From Pseudofabraea citricarpa (lineage: Eukaryota > Ascomycota > Leotiomycetes > Helotiales > Dermateaceae): 64,000 nt of DNA. The notes below the pieces were generated by a model. The model saw only the letters and a program-made list of their open reading frames with translations. It had not been told where the DNA came from and searched no databases. Location of the stretch: assembly GCA_029641185.1 (NCBI GenBank), contig JAPWGK010000015.1, positions 1 to 64,000 on the forward strand, in the 5' to 3' direction. Shown here piece after piece: positions 48,698 through 59,407 of the stretch (within the stretch, counting starts at the first letter, position 1; the number at the start of each line of letters is the position of its first letter). The position numbers were made by a program, and so were the translations under genes.

Positions 48698-49212
48698 TCC
48701 TTCGTCTGCGTTCTGTTGCTACAAGACTTGTTTTGCTCCAGGAATCTCTGGTTTACGATGAAATGCCTGCATTGGTGCGGAGTATGAAGGTTGGGTTATG
48801 TATTAATATACGAAAGGGGTTCTGGCGTGATGATGTTTTGAGTATTTATACCAGATTCAAATATTTAATTGGTTTTCATTTGCTGTTTTCTTACTCTCGG
48901 ATGACGCAGCGATGTGAAAGAAATCAGTCTTTCTCGCGTGACAACGCTTAATAGAATTAGTTAATAACTAGGCATACTAGGATGTACGACTGGAATTGTA
49001 TGCTTATTTTCAATCAGATAAACATTAAGCTCAGCCAAGTTTATTTCTGAAGTACATGGGTGAAGCAAGCAGCTACCAAGTTAAATCTCGTCTCCAAACT
49101 TCCAAAGTATATCCCGGCACGTGCTCGGTTACAGCCCTAGGGCAAATCTCAAACATTGCACATCAATATATATTCAAACTCGGAAGATCTTTCAACAAAC
49201 AAACAACACAAA
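48698..49212. other. Intergenic region before tRNA-Gly
   Basis: About 500 bases, AT-leaning, with no gene seen; it includes the receptor's 3' end. Confidence 0.45.
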
Positions 49213-49307
49213 GCGTTTGTGGTTTAGTGGTAAAATCCATCGTTGCCAGTATATCTTCACAGATTACCCGTCTCGATGGGCCCCGGGTTCGATTCCCGGC
49301 GAACGCA
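49213..49307 (+). tRNA. tRNA-Gly (GCC) with an intron
   Basis: The acceptor stem GCGTTTG pairs with CGAACGC (49,300-49,306) and A follows as discriminator. The D arm is TGGTTTAGTGGTAAAA. The anticodon stem CCATCG pairs with CGATGG and encloses TTGCCA, giving anticodon GCC. The T arm is CCGGGTTCGATTCCCGG. A 24-25 base insert (from about 49,249, starting gtatatcttcacag) sits after the base following the anticodon, the standard place for a tRNA intron removed by the splicing endonuclease. All stems are intact, so the gene is probably functional. Confidence 0.92.
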
Positions 49308-49654
49308 TGCATCCATTCAGTTATTCACACATTGTGTGGGTAAAATTTTTGATCTTTTTCGCATCTTTTGTTACTTGAAAGAACGCGTTGTGACTGACGG
49401 CCTGTATCGATTTTTTAACATACAAAAACAGCCGTGCGGGCCCTCCCGCTTAGCGAGGCGGAAAAACTACATCTGTGGGAAAGGTAAAATATTAATTAAT
49501 AAGCACCTTTCCTCCCTTCCTCTTCTTCTTCTCTTCTTATCCTCAGAGGAAGTTTATCATATGTGAAAAAGTAGGTGTTTTATATAAGCACGGGTTAGGA
49601 GAGGGAAATTCCACATCGAACAGGACAAAGTTAACACAGCGAGCGACGAACCCA

Positions 49655-49685
49655 TCCCCCCGGGATCGATTCCCGACGAACGGAA
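49655..49685 (+). pseudogene. tRNA T-arm/acceptor remnant
   Basis: The text CCCCGGGATCGATTCCCGACGAACGGA resembles the T arm and 3' acceptor half of the tRNA-Gly 350 bases upstream (CCCCGGGTTCGATTCCCGGCGAACGCA), with a few changes. The 5' half is not seen next to it. It could be a tRNA fragment or part of a tRNA-derived SINE-like repeat. Confidence 0.6.
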
Positions 49686-49739
49686 TTTCTTCTTCTTTTT
49701 TCGTCGAGAATTGAATAGTTCTAGTAGCCTGCTTCATTT

Positions 49740-50640
49740 AATTAAGTACCTACTTAAGTAAAGTAATTAAGTGATATTATAATATGAAAATTAACTAAAA
49801 CTTTGAATCAAAATCTTCGCTTTCAACTACGGTTATTTCTTCTCTAATTTCTCTGTTTTCTTCTTCCTCCTCTTTCTCTTCCTCCTCTTTCTCTTCCTCC
49901 TCTGTAGTATTATCTTTTACAACTCTCCTATCTCCCTTCCGCTGTAATCGAGGGGTTTTCACTTGCTCCTTGATTGCAATACCACATTGAATAAACCTGG
50001 TATGAATCTCCTCTTGATCCCAAGAATTTATGGCTCCAGTAAGCGTTTTACTTGTAGCCAAAAAGTTTAACCCACTAAGCAGCTTTTTCTTGTATAGTCT
50101 TTCCTCTTATGACCAGTATCTTGCCCCCATTTTCGACATACCGCCGGGATTGCTCTGTTTCCTTCCCCCTCTTCCTCCTCCTAACGGCTATAAATTCCTA
50201 GGACTAAAAGAAAATAAATCTATATCAGATTTATTTAACCTAGAATTATAGTAGAAGAGCAAGTTATATATGTGGGAAAATATCGATTACAGCAGAAGAA
50301 CACAAGAGAGTGGCGAAGGATAATACTATTAAGTATTTCACTTCTTGCTAGAACCTCCCCCTACATGGCAGTTCTTGTTGCCATGCGTATTTTAGTTGTT
50401 ACTAGAACCTCTCCCTACACGGCGGTTCTTGTTGTCATAAGTATTTCAGTTGTTAGTAAAACCTCTCCCCACTTGGCGGCTTTTTCTGCTATGATCTTTC
50501 CTCTTGTGACTAGCATTTTACCTCCATTTGCAACGAACCGACGGGATTGCTCTACCAATTCCTCTAAAATTTCCTCATCGTCCTCAATGTTTTCCGCTCC
50601 CGTTAATTTAAACCTTTTCGCAGATATGCCTTGGTAGCGT
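49740..50640 (-). pseudogene. Degenerate acidic/coiled ORF remnant with internal duplications
   Basis: On the minus strand, open pieces read ENIEDDEEILEELVEQSRRF...GGKMLVTRGKIIAEKAA (about 50,595-50,470) and LTGAINSWDQEEIHTRFIQCGIA followed by a (EEEEKEE)n acidic run (50,061-49,795). The tract at 50,095-50,170 resembles 50,495-50,570, so part of the sequence is duplicated. Stops separate the pieces. I cannot name the family; a decayed transposon protein is possible because tRNA and repeat fragments lie next to it. Confidence 0.4.
50345..50509 (+). repeat. 54-base tandem repeat, three units
   Basis: Units begin at CTAGAACCTCC (50,349), CTAGAACCTCT (50,403) and GTAAAACCTCT (50,457), exactly 54 bases apart, with a weaker fourth edge at CTAGCATTTTA (about 50,511). 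Because 54 is a multiple of three, the frame is preserved through the array on both strands. Confidence 0.75.
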
Positions 50641-53223
50641 TTTCCTTCTCCAGGGGCTGCTCTCTTTTGGCCATTGATAAGTGTGGCAATCCTGGCACGT
50701 CTCTATTTATTATTAATATATAACTACACGATCGATTTCTGAGTTGGATCCAGTCAGAATCAACGCGATGTAGCTGGCACGGAATAATGACAAGGAATAG
50801 CGAAGGAAAATAGGGTTTCTAAGGCAACCGCACAATGTCGTAGCTAGCTATTCTTTAAATATAGAAATTCAAGGAGTTCAGAAACTTAGTAAAATTGTTG
50901 TTGTTGCTGCTTTATTTCCCTAGCGGGCTTTTGGACTCTGGATACATGAGGTGGATCTGGGCGTCGCTTAAGCCAGTATAAGCGAGCAGGCAATGCCATG
51001 TAAGTTCTAAAAATATCGGACTAGTATCTTGATCTAAGTCCCTGATCACATGTCTTATATACTCCGTTTATAGGCGAATAGATAAATATAAAGATTTCTG
51101 TCAATAAGTTATAAGGATATCTAGTAGCGCCACTAACCTGCGGTATCGCCGAATCCTCTTAATCTTCACAGATTTACGCTTTACAATAGGAAAAGTAATT
51201 ACTAAAGGTTCAATAACAACAAGACTACTGTTGAATTAACCGAGATCTCTCTATTGTCTATTCTGCAATATCTCAAGTAGTATAACATCTTTATAAATGG
51301 ATGGTAAGATAAGTGAATATATTGCAGATAACGAGACAGCCTGGTGCAACAAGGACCCCAGCACTTTATCCAACGAAAAGTATCTACACCAAAATCTTTC
51401 GACTTAGAATCAGACTTTCCACTCCGGGAAAGGCTGGCATACAACCTTGAGTATGAACCTACTGACGCCTTTTTCTCGATGGCGACGGTGACAATGGAAC
51501 CAATTAGAGAGAAAGATCGTGTTTTAGCCTCGAAGATCACCGATATACTTGAGTTTAGGACACGAACGGCGCAGAAAACTGTCAAGCCTTGCAACAGGTG
51601 ATCCCAAGGGCGACAACGCCGTATACATTGTCCCCGCAACTCACCCATCGGGCGAGTCCGAAAGAAGCCGACGAAGAGGAGATGGACCATGGCAGTCCAG
51701 CGGAAGAAAAAGACAATAGAGCTGAGAATAGTGGCATATTACCCGCAAGTTGTGGAAAATGCGGCCATTGAAAGAGAACCTCTGTGTTACAAAGGCATGA
51801 CCTCGTGTTTCCCAGTGATGAAATTCTAGTTGCAAACCATGGAACAGCACAGTGGTCCGTTGAGCGAGTTTTACCAATTTGAAACTCGTGTTCAAGAAGG
51901 CCAATGAGCAACGCTTTTGATGCCGCAAGATTTTCATATACGATACCTCACTGCTCTAACTTCCAAAGTGCCTGGACTATCTGCCGTAGGATGATATTAG
52001 AAGCGTGATTTTCGCTCATTTGGATAGTACATCGAATTATATCTACAAGCTTGACACTAGTGTCTGCGATTCCGGACCCAACATAGACTTTATCTTGGTG
52101 ATTAAAAGTGAAGCGAGGGGTAACAAAGGAAGGGTCATGTTTCGCAAACTCAACAACCTTCGCTCGTGGCTCGATTGGTTCACTCGTACTCGCTACACGC
52201 CTTGAGTACATTTGCTCCAAAGGGTCATGCCTTGTTGAATAATATTAAAGTGGTGCGCCTAACACCAAGACAGAAGGTTTTCGAGTGATCAAAATCTTCC
52301 CAGCGCTTTTTCCCCCCAACCAATTTTTTGGATTCTCGTAAGATGATGGCTTGCTGGGCTGCATGTATGAGCACCTACGGAGGGTCGCTTTCTGTTGGCC
52401 GAGATGCTAGGAAAAGTACATCCAGTATATTGCATTACAAACCTTCCTCTGTTGTCCATGATATAAATTGGCCAATCAAGTCTCTCTTCTGTTGCCAGGC
52501 AAACCTTAAGATCATGGCGTCCATATTTAAGACCATATGCGAATGGTTGAAGAACAAGTCCCTACCTTCTCCGCCGCCATCTCCAGCACGTTTAGAAATG
52601 CAAAACATGTAACTGCGTGTCACGACAGGAATGCCTTTCTAGAAGATGCCATTGAAGTCCTCTATAAGAAGAACTTCTGTGTCATTTGTTGCTTCATACA
52701 AGGACTATAAGATATTTAAGTTGCGGGCTCGAGAATCAAATAAAAACGGTAAAAAGCCCAAAGCCTAAATGAAGATTAATTCAACCTCAAAGTTATACTA
52801 AATTAAGTACCAAACCTATAATTTGGATGCCAACAAATTACAGACTAGATCTACCAGAGAGTTCTGTAGTACAGGTCATGTGCGATTTTGAAAAAGAAGG
52901 ATGAAGCTGGAAGAGCTATTTCTAGCCGAAGTGTCGAGTCGCAACAAGAACGTTCTCATTGAGACAGTTGGGAAATCTATTTCCTTCTCCGAAGTAGCAA
53001 AATCATCATCCCGAGCCCACATATCAAGAGACATGAACTACTCTGCTCTTCCTTTGCAGCTATCTGGCTCAGTCGCAACGTCTGATCCAGAGATTATCTG
53101 TTCCATCACATCTCGGCAGCGGCTGCAATCTGCGAGCGCCCGAAACTTTCCTCTTAAGGCTTGCTCGCCTTTGCAGTCTCTGGGAGATATCAGCTCTGTA
53201 TACAGAAAGGAACAGGTCAAGCA
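50641..53223. other. Region of short frames without a supported gene
   Basis: About 2.6 kb. Plus-strand 51,344-51,601 and minus-strand 51,202-51,690 are the largest frames but have no motifs. 52,890-53,220 on the minus strand reads as coding-like text (ELISPRDCKGEQALRG..., then SLDMWARDDDFATSEKE...) that could be the broken C-terminal part of the kinase-like gene that follows upstream on that strand. Confidence 0.4.
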
Positions 53224-54063
53224 TTACCGGAGCACCAAGTCTCGGATCGCCCAAACTTCTCCATCCCTCCGCTCCTCAAATTGCCGTGGCTTCCTCTTGA
53301 ATAATTCCTCGAGACAAGGAAGATCCCCATTATATATCCAAGACAGGCTAAAGTCAAAGAGCACTGAATTCATAATGTTCTCCTTCTTAATATCTCCATG
53401 AACGATCTTGAATCGATGAAGGGTGTCGAGTATTTCCCGTAGATGAACGTAGATGTGGGCATACTCGATGTCCTTTAGCTCCCGGAAGACATCTTTGGCT
53501 GCAGCAAGAGCTTCATCACTCAAGTTGACATCCGAGGCCGGCGGCAGTCGTGATTTCCTGAGTGGCTCGAGAACAGTAACAAGGACGTCTCCTTCATCAG
53601 ATTGTTCTTGGCGCCATAAAGAGGGACAGGCCACGTATGGAATTTTTGTAGTGCCATGGTAGTCCGGAAAAAGAGACCGTAAAGGATCATTCTCCAAACC
53701 CTGATCTAGGCGTTCGTAGACACGACTCTCGCGGTGCCAGGGATGTAGACATATATCAAACCCTGAATCTGGAATGTTGATCCCTTGCGCTTCTAATAAG
53801 CATCGTATCCAATCTATGTGGTTCTTTATGCTCGGCTTATACTACAGAAGGTTAGCAATTTTGAGATCTACTGCGAAGCTCGAAAGTTTTAAACTTGCCA
53901 ATTTGAGGCAAAATCGTTCTCCAGTTTCTGATTTCCCGACGTAAACTTGTGCTGACCCGCCGATTCCTATCAGTTTGCGAGTGACCTGTAAGGTCCCTTT
54001 GAACACATTGGAATGGCCTTCTGGGTAGATGCAAGGCAACTGGGGACTATGTACGGAAGACAT
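53224..54063 (-). CDS. Atypical protein kinase-like gene, possibly decayed
   Basis: The first exon (54,063 down to about 53,872 or 53,895) encodes a glycine loop IGIGGSAQVYVGKSETG and the lysine tract FCLKLAS. The second open segment (53,841-53,224) begins YKPSIKNHIDWIRCLLEAQG, and carries the catalytic-loop-like IVHGDIKKENIM and VLFDFSLSW in the place of DFG. So HRD is replaced by HGD and DFG by DFS. Joining the two in frame needs a 30-base intron (GTAGAT...TGTAG), which is shorter than any other here; the normal-sized alternative (53 bases, GTTTAA donor) is out of frame. The stop at 53,224 falls before the usual end of a kinase C-lobe, and coding-like text continues beyond it. It may be a pseudokinase or a pseudogene. 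Confidence 0.55.
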
Positions 54064-54526
54064 CTTCAAGAGTGCTGCGTTCTTCCTTCGTCCTTTGTAC
54101 TTGCTTCAAATCGGAAATCAAATGGGTTGTTGTCACAAACAAACATGCCGTAACTAGGGGTCTCACTTCACGTGACATGCAATATTCTTATCCGGTTTTT
54201 GGAGGCTTTCTTCAGGAGATTCTCTCAGGACAGATCAACGTGTTTATCTTACTAAGTATATGGCAGAACATACGCAAGCTAGTTAGGTAGCCAAGTGCTT
54301 TGTAGTAGATGACTTGCCTCTCACCAAGTACAGTCGGCCACCCACTAGAATTCGCTCGGTGTACTCACTCTATTATGATGGAAGATTCAGGGAAACTCCT
54401 AAGCGAAAGCCGCGAATCTATCTTTAAGACTCGGATCTTATTATGTTGATGAGTTAACATATTATTTACAGGTATACAAAAACCTTCGAATCTTGAATAC
54501 AAATCTATCATAAATTCTATAGCATC
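54064..54526. other. Intergenic between kinase-like gene and SDR
   Basis: About 460 bases; promoter of the kinase-like gene at the low end and the SDR 3' end at the high end. No gene seen. Confidence 0.5.
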
Positions 54527-55551
54527 TTAATAAGTGGATGGCATGATACTCAATCTCCCTCCATCAGTAACCAGAACATTGCCAGTGACATAAGCACCAG
54601 CTTTGCTGGTCAGGAAGAGGATCGCGCCAGCCATGTCTTCCTCACTTCCCGGTCTCTCGAGAGGAACTTTAGTCTTGGGTAGCGGACCATGGCCAATCAA
54701 GTTGGTAGCCATATCAGATGGGTATACTATACCGGTCAGCCTCGATCAGAAATGAGAAAGATGCTTTTCCACAAGTCAAGAGCAGCACAAGAACGATAAC
54801 AATGGAAGAATTACAAGCGAGAGAAATGTAACCTACACCCTGGAGCAATGACATTAGATCTGATCTCGAAGGGGACCAGGCCCGTAGCCAGCTGCTTCAT
54901 CATATGAGTCGTGGCAGCCTTGCTCTGTCCATAACTATAGCCACCCGGAACGACCCTGTTAAAGCCGCCAATACTACTGGTAGCGATAACCTGGCTCTTC
55001 TGCGTGACATTGCCATTCTTGTTGCCAGCATCGAGCAAGCCCAAGAAGGCCACGACCGTATACCAGACGGCGACGACATTAACCTTGAAAGTCTGCGTAT
55101 AGTCCTCGAAGCTGGTATCGGCAAAGGCCTGCTGGAACTCGGCGAGCGTCATGGACGGCGTGATGGGATTTGTAGCTTGCGGGCCCAGGATGCCCGAGTT
55201 GGCTATCAGCACGTTGATGTACCCGACCTGCGACGTGATGGTAGCTACGATCTTCTGCAGGTCTTCCTTCGACGTCACGTCGCCTACGAGCGGGATGATG
55301 TTGCCTGTCGTCACTGAAGCGGCCGCTTTCTCGAGCACGTCTTTTCGACGTCCTACGATGTACACTTTGCTCGCGCCGTTGAGCGCCAGTGCTCTGGCCA
55401 TCATGAGCCCGATTCCTGCACTGGGTCAGAATATGTCGTTGAGAGTCATGACGTGACCTGTCGAAAACTCACCACTTCCCCCGCCTGTGATGACGGCAAC
55501 GAGGCCATCGACCGAGAAAAGATTCGCTGCTTGGATCGACGTAGTAGCCAT
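54527..55551 (-). CDS. Short-chain dehydrogenase/reductase
   Basis: NAD(P)-dependent oxidoreductase of the classical SDR type. Three exons on the minus strand (55,551-55,473; 55,415-54,837; 54,726-54,527) give 285 residues. The Rossmann motif TGGGSGIG (22-29) is rebuilt across the first intron. It continues with D72-region GDVTS, NSG at 99-101, and the active-site set S164, Y178, K182 (YSYGQSK). The C-terminal APG, then FLTSKAGAYVTGNVLVTDGG tract, completes the fold. The second intron is long (110 bases). There is no targeting signal, so it is probably cytosolic. The substrate is not evident; sequences of this type often act on small alcohols, sugars or polyketide intermediates. It shares a 304-base promoter region with the divergent BUD22 gene. 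Confidence 0.92.
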
Positions 55552-55855
55552 TTTCCAATCGGGATGCCAATGAAACACTTACCTCGACAAATGGAAGAAT
55601 ATGAAAGATGGAATCCGCAGCTAAAGAATGACGACAGCTAGTTTACAAATCACATTGTCCACAGGTGGGGGGAGGGATGGTATCTCGGTGTATACTTCTT
55701 CCCTTATCGGATATGCAATCGATTCTGCCGGCTCGATCAGGAAGCGGTGAGGGCTCAAGTAGACCAGGGCTCTCAAAAAAGTCGAGAAGCATCTTCAGCC
55801 TCGTCCAGAAATCCCCAATCGCAGAGCAGAACAAACCAGCGGCGCTGCAATAAAA
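55552..55855. promoter_or_regulatory. Bidirectional promoter, SDR / BUD22
   Basis: The 304 bases between the two divergent start codons must hold both promoters. No separate gene fits. I could not pick out a specific factor site. Confidence 0.6.
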
Positions 55856-57256
55856 ATGCCGAAACGAAAACGCGATGGGTTCGGCAGCAGCGGTGATCGG
55901 GTGCAGGACATGCGGAAGACGGGAGTCGAAGAGAAGCTGGTGCACAGCAAAAAACTGGTGCACAAGGCGCTGAAAACCTCAAAGGGACTCTACCGACAGA
56001 AGCTGGGAAAGAAAGTCACGCAGGCCAAGGCGAAGGCGGAATTGGACGAGCTGCCCAGGTTGGAGCGCGAGATCGTGGCATTGAAGGGCTTGGATCTGGA
56101 CAAGAGTACCGATGTGCTCCTGTACAAGACGCTGCTCAAATCCGATGCGATTGCAGGGTCGGATCTGCTTCCTGAATACGTGAAGGCGCCGATACCGAAG
56201 CCTGAGGGGTCGGAGGAGGAATTGCACGCTTTTCACAATGTCGTCAGTGGGGTTTATAATATGAAGATCGTGAGGGATGTCCTGGGGCAGGCTGTGAACG
56301 GGATGTATATTGCGATGGGAATACCTGCACCGGCTCCGAATGCCAAAGGGAAGAAATCGAATAAGAAGGAACCCACGAAAGGAATACTCAAGGAGAGCGG
56401 ATCCCGCCAGTCGACTGGCCATGCTAGGGAAGCAGTAGAAGACGAAGCCGAATTATCTTGGGAAGGCTTTGGGTCTGACGCAGAAGATCAAGGTGGGTAC
56501 GATAGTCAAGAAGATCAAGGAGATCAAGACGATTCAGACCTCGACTCAGAAGAACTATCCCGCTACGACGCCCTTCTAGGTGGGTCGTCAGACGAAGAGA
56601 GTATAGACATCAACCTACCACGGTCGACGCTCTCACTGCGCGATCTCTCGATCACGCCCTCGCCCTCCGCATCACCGGAGCCGGAAGCAGCAGCAAAGAA
56701 GGCCAGATCCAGCAAGCCCGCGAGGAAAGAAACGCCCAGAGTCGGGGGCTCAACATTCCTGCCCACGCTGATGGGGGGCTACTGGTCGGGCTCCGAATCG
56801 TCAGCCTCAGAGCTCTCAGACGACGAGATGATCAGAGCACCGCCAGTGAAGAAGAACCGCAAGGGCCAGATGGAGCGGCGGCTGATCGCGCAGAAGAAAT
56901 TCGGCGCCAACGCGAACCACGTCAAGAAGGGCCTGGGGTTGAAAGGGCAGTCGGCGCCGGCGCAGGCGCAGGACGACGGGTGGGATGCGAAGCGTGGAGC
57001 GAGGGATAGCAACGAGCGCGGGAGAGGCAGAGGGAGAGGATCAGGGAGAGGATCAGGATCAGGTAGAGGCAGAGGCATGCAGAGGAACTTCGAACAGGTC
57101 ACGGGCGAGAATGCCATTGCGGTCCAGCCGAGGAAGAGGGGCTTGGGCAGGAAAGACGATGCCGGCCCGCTGCACGAGAGTTGGATGGCGGCGAAGAAGG
57201 CCAAGGAGATGCAGAAGACGGCTTCGTTCCAGGGGAAGAAGGTCACCTTTGATTAG
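55856..57256 (+). CDS. BUD22: BUD22/SRFBP1-family ribosome biogenesis protein
   Basis: Intronless gene of 466 residues. The N-terminal half is a basic helical domain (KLVHSKKLVHKALKTSK...LPRLEREIVALKGLDL). A long acidic, Ser-rich middle follows (EDQGGYDSQEDQGDQDDSDL), then an RG-rich stretch (residues about 380-400, RGRGRGRGSGRGSG). The C-terminal signature LHESWMAAKKAKE...FQGKKVTFD is the hallmark of the Bud22/SRFBP1 family, which acts in the nucleolus on 18S rRNA processing and small-subunit assembly. No localisation signal other than basic runs is visible. The RG tract is more extended than I would expect and may bind RNA. Confidence 0.9.
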   Translation: MPKRKRDGFGSSGDRVQDMRKTGVEEKLVHSKKLVHKALKTSKGLYRQKLGKKVTQAKAKAELDELPRLEREIVALKGLDLDKSTDVLLYKTLLKSDAIAGSDLLPEYVKAPIPKPEGSEEELHAFHNVVSGVYNMKIVRDVLGQAVNGMYIAMGIPAPAPNAKGKKSNKKEPTKGILKESGSRQSTGHAREAVEDEAELSWEGFGSDAEDQGGYDSQEDQGDQDDSDLDSEELSRYDALLGGSSDEESIDINLPRSTLSLRDLSITPSPSASPEPEAAAKKARSSKPARKETPRVGGSTFLPTLMGGYWSGSESSASELSDDEMIRAPPVKKNRKGQMERRLIAQKKFGANANHVKKGLGLKGQSAPAQAQDDGWDAKRGARDSNERGRGRGRGSGRGSGSGRGRGMQRNFEQVTGENAIAVQPRKRGLGRKDDAGPLHESWMAAKKAKEMQKTASFQGKKVTFD

Positions 57257-57942
57257 TTGGCATCACGATGAAAATTAAAGTTATAGTTACAATTTCTTGA
57301 TGTTGCATCCGTCTCGTGTCGTATGGTATTGTATGGTATGGTATGGTATGGTATGGTTCTGAGATTCGCTCATTGTTATTTGCTATGATGGATGTGATGT
57401 GATATACTATGTCCATGTTCAAATTGCTGAGTACGAGCTACAAGGTTGAGATGCTACCACTACTACCACCTTAAAGCTCAACTACCTATATCTACCCCCG
57501 TACGTACGTACCATATACGACCACATTAACAAGCAGTAAAAAAGAGTGCGAGGATGTGTAATCAAGGCATATGATTAAAGTGTTTCTTACCTACCTATCC
57601 AAGAGTTAGTGATTAGATAGACGAGAGATTCCTATCTAGTTAACATATCTCATATTTTATATATGTATTATCCCTTCTATCTACCTATCTATCTATCATA
57701 TGGCAGCCATGTCGAATCTCCTCGTCAGGGCAAGTCTAGAGATGCATTACACATTCACTCGCGCTCGACTATCTCATCCCGTTCTATCCTATCCATCCCT
57801 CATATCTCGCTGGCCAAAAGAACAAAATAGCGAAGAAGGAGGAAAGGCAACAGATAACGCCACGGGCACGCTCGAACCCACGCCCAGATCAAACCAAACC
57901 CATGTTTCCTTCCCTTTGATCAATCTCTGCGAGGGCGGCCTC
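57257..57942. other. Convergent 3' region with short tandem repeats
   Basis: About 690 bases. It holds a (GTATG)n run (57,321-57,357), GTACGTACGTACC near 57,501 and a CTAC/CTAT-rich stretch near 57,670-57,700. A 92-codon plus-strand frame (57,700-57,978) overlaps the antisense end of the PKS gene and is not gene-like. Confidence 0.55.
57321..57357 (+). repeat. GTATG microsatellite
   Basis: Seven imperfect, mostly exact GTATG units in a row just after the BUD22 stop. Confidence 0.85.
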
Positions 57943-59407
57943 TCAATCCAGGTCTACGCCATTGAGGGCCTCGGCTAGACTATCACCCTTCTCTTCGACT
58001 TCCTTACCGGCAAAGATCTCATCTTTGATATCCGGCGTCTGCGCACCGTCGCTTCGCCCTCCCTCGCTGTCAGTCTCCGGCGGTGTCACCACACCACTCG
58101 TGACCAAGGTCCTCCTCACGTGCGCCAGATTCCTCTTCAGCATACACATCTCGATAGCGATGCCAGGACCGAAGGCACACGCCACGACGAAATCCTTGAC
58201 CTTCTTGTCGGGCGCTATCTCGTCCATGTCTTCCATGCGTAAGCGATTGAGCACCGAGAAGATGGTCGCCGACGACGAGTTGCCGTGATTGATATATGTG
58301 TCGTATGAGGCGCGCATGTGCTCGGGTGTTATGGACATGGTCCGCTCGACGCCTGACAGGATCGTGGCGCCGCCGGGATGTAACGCCCAGTCGAAATCTG
58401 AAGCTTGTTTGTATGCTGCTGGGAGAGAGGGTAGTGATGACAACAGATCTTTAAACGTCGGCTCGACCACCGAACATGCCAATTTCGGTACGCGCGGTGA
58501 GAGGACGACTTTCCAACCTGGTTGCTGTTTAGCTCTTTTGCCTCACAAGTTGAAAATGGAAACCCACCTGATGGATGTACGTCAAATCCAAGATCATCCT
58601 CGGTATCCTCAATCATCCTATGATCCCAGCCTAGTAAGTCGTACACCGGTTCTGACGTTCCACCGATCCCGTTACTCAGTACCACAGAGCTCGCGCAATC
58701 ACTAAAGAGCGTCACACCGATTCTCGTTTGCTGAGTCTCATTGATGCTGTCCAGCTCGCTTCTGACCATGACACTGCTGATTTCTAGAGCCACCACCAAT
58801 ATCCTCGCCTTCTTCCCTCTAAAGCTACTCCCCAGCGCGAGGTTTGCTGCCGTCCTCAAACTCGCCAGCCCCCCACTGCAGCCAATCCCGTGCAACAGAA
58901 CCTTCTCTACCGGCTGGGTGATTCCCAATTGCTTACAGACGAAATGGTCAAAGCCTGGATTTGCGCTGTTGGTGCAGGTGGTGGAAACGACATGGGTGAT
59001 GTCCCGCGGGGAGAGCTGGGCTTCGTGCAGAGCTCGGCGAGCTGCCGTGACGGCCAGCGGGACGCCATCCTTCAGAAAGATCTTGCAGAGCTCGTCAATG
59101 GTCGGGGCGCGGTCCATGTTGGCCACGGGATGGTCGACGGTCCCAATTGAGCTGCGCGTGTCGATTCCCGTAAACTGATTGATGGCGCGGACCTTTCTCA
59201 AGCTAGACAAGTAGGCATTAGCTGGATGCGATACAGCACGAGGGTGTTCTGCAGACTTTGGCCTTACGCTGGAGTGTCTGGGTAGTGGCGCTCGCATATC
59301 TTGTCGAGGGATGAGGGCTCGAGGAGGAAGGGCGGATACTCAACCCCCAGGCCGATGATGGAGAGGTTGAGGTCCCCAAACCGATTGCTGCTCTCTGCTT
59401 CGGCCAT
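57943..59407 (-). CDS. Type III polyketide synthase (chalcone synthase-like)
   Basis: Cytosolic iterative condensing enzyme that builds alkyl-pyrones, resorcinols or related products from an acyl-CoA starter and malonyl-CoA. Three exons on the minus strand (59,407-59,268; 59,202-58,568; 58,517-57,943) give 449 residues. The thiolase-fold catalytic triad is C155 (HGIGCSGG), H305 (ALHPGG) and N338 (NHGNSSS). The GFDHFVCKQLG region and LLGWDHRMIEDTEDDLGF are typical of fungal members such as ORAS and CsyA-type enzymes. About 60 residues after the last conserved helix form an acidic, probably disordered tail. There is no other obvious PKS-pathway enzyme except an SDR gene about 2.4 kb away, so the product is unknown. 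Confidence 0.94.

Noticed and set aside
52901..53401. 166-codon plus-strand open frame
   Set aside because: Antisense to kinase-like coding text, which has motifs; the plus-strand frame has none.
55643..55963. Cys-rich 106-codon minus-strand frame across the SDR/BUD22 promoter
   Set aside because: It overlaps the BUD22 start and the shared promoter and has no signal peptide or known pattern.
56779..57246. 155-codon minus-strand frame opposite BUD22
   Set aside because: Pro/Leu/Ser-rich shadow produced by the RG-rich and acidic codons of BUD22.
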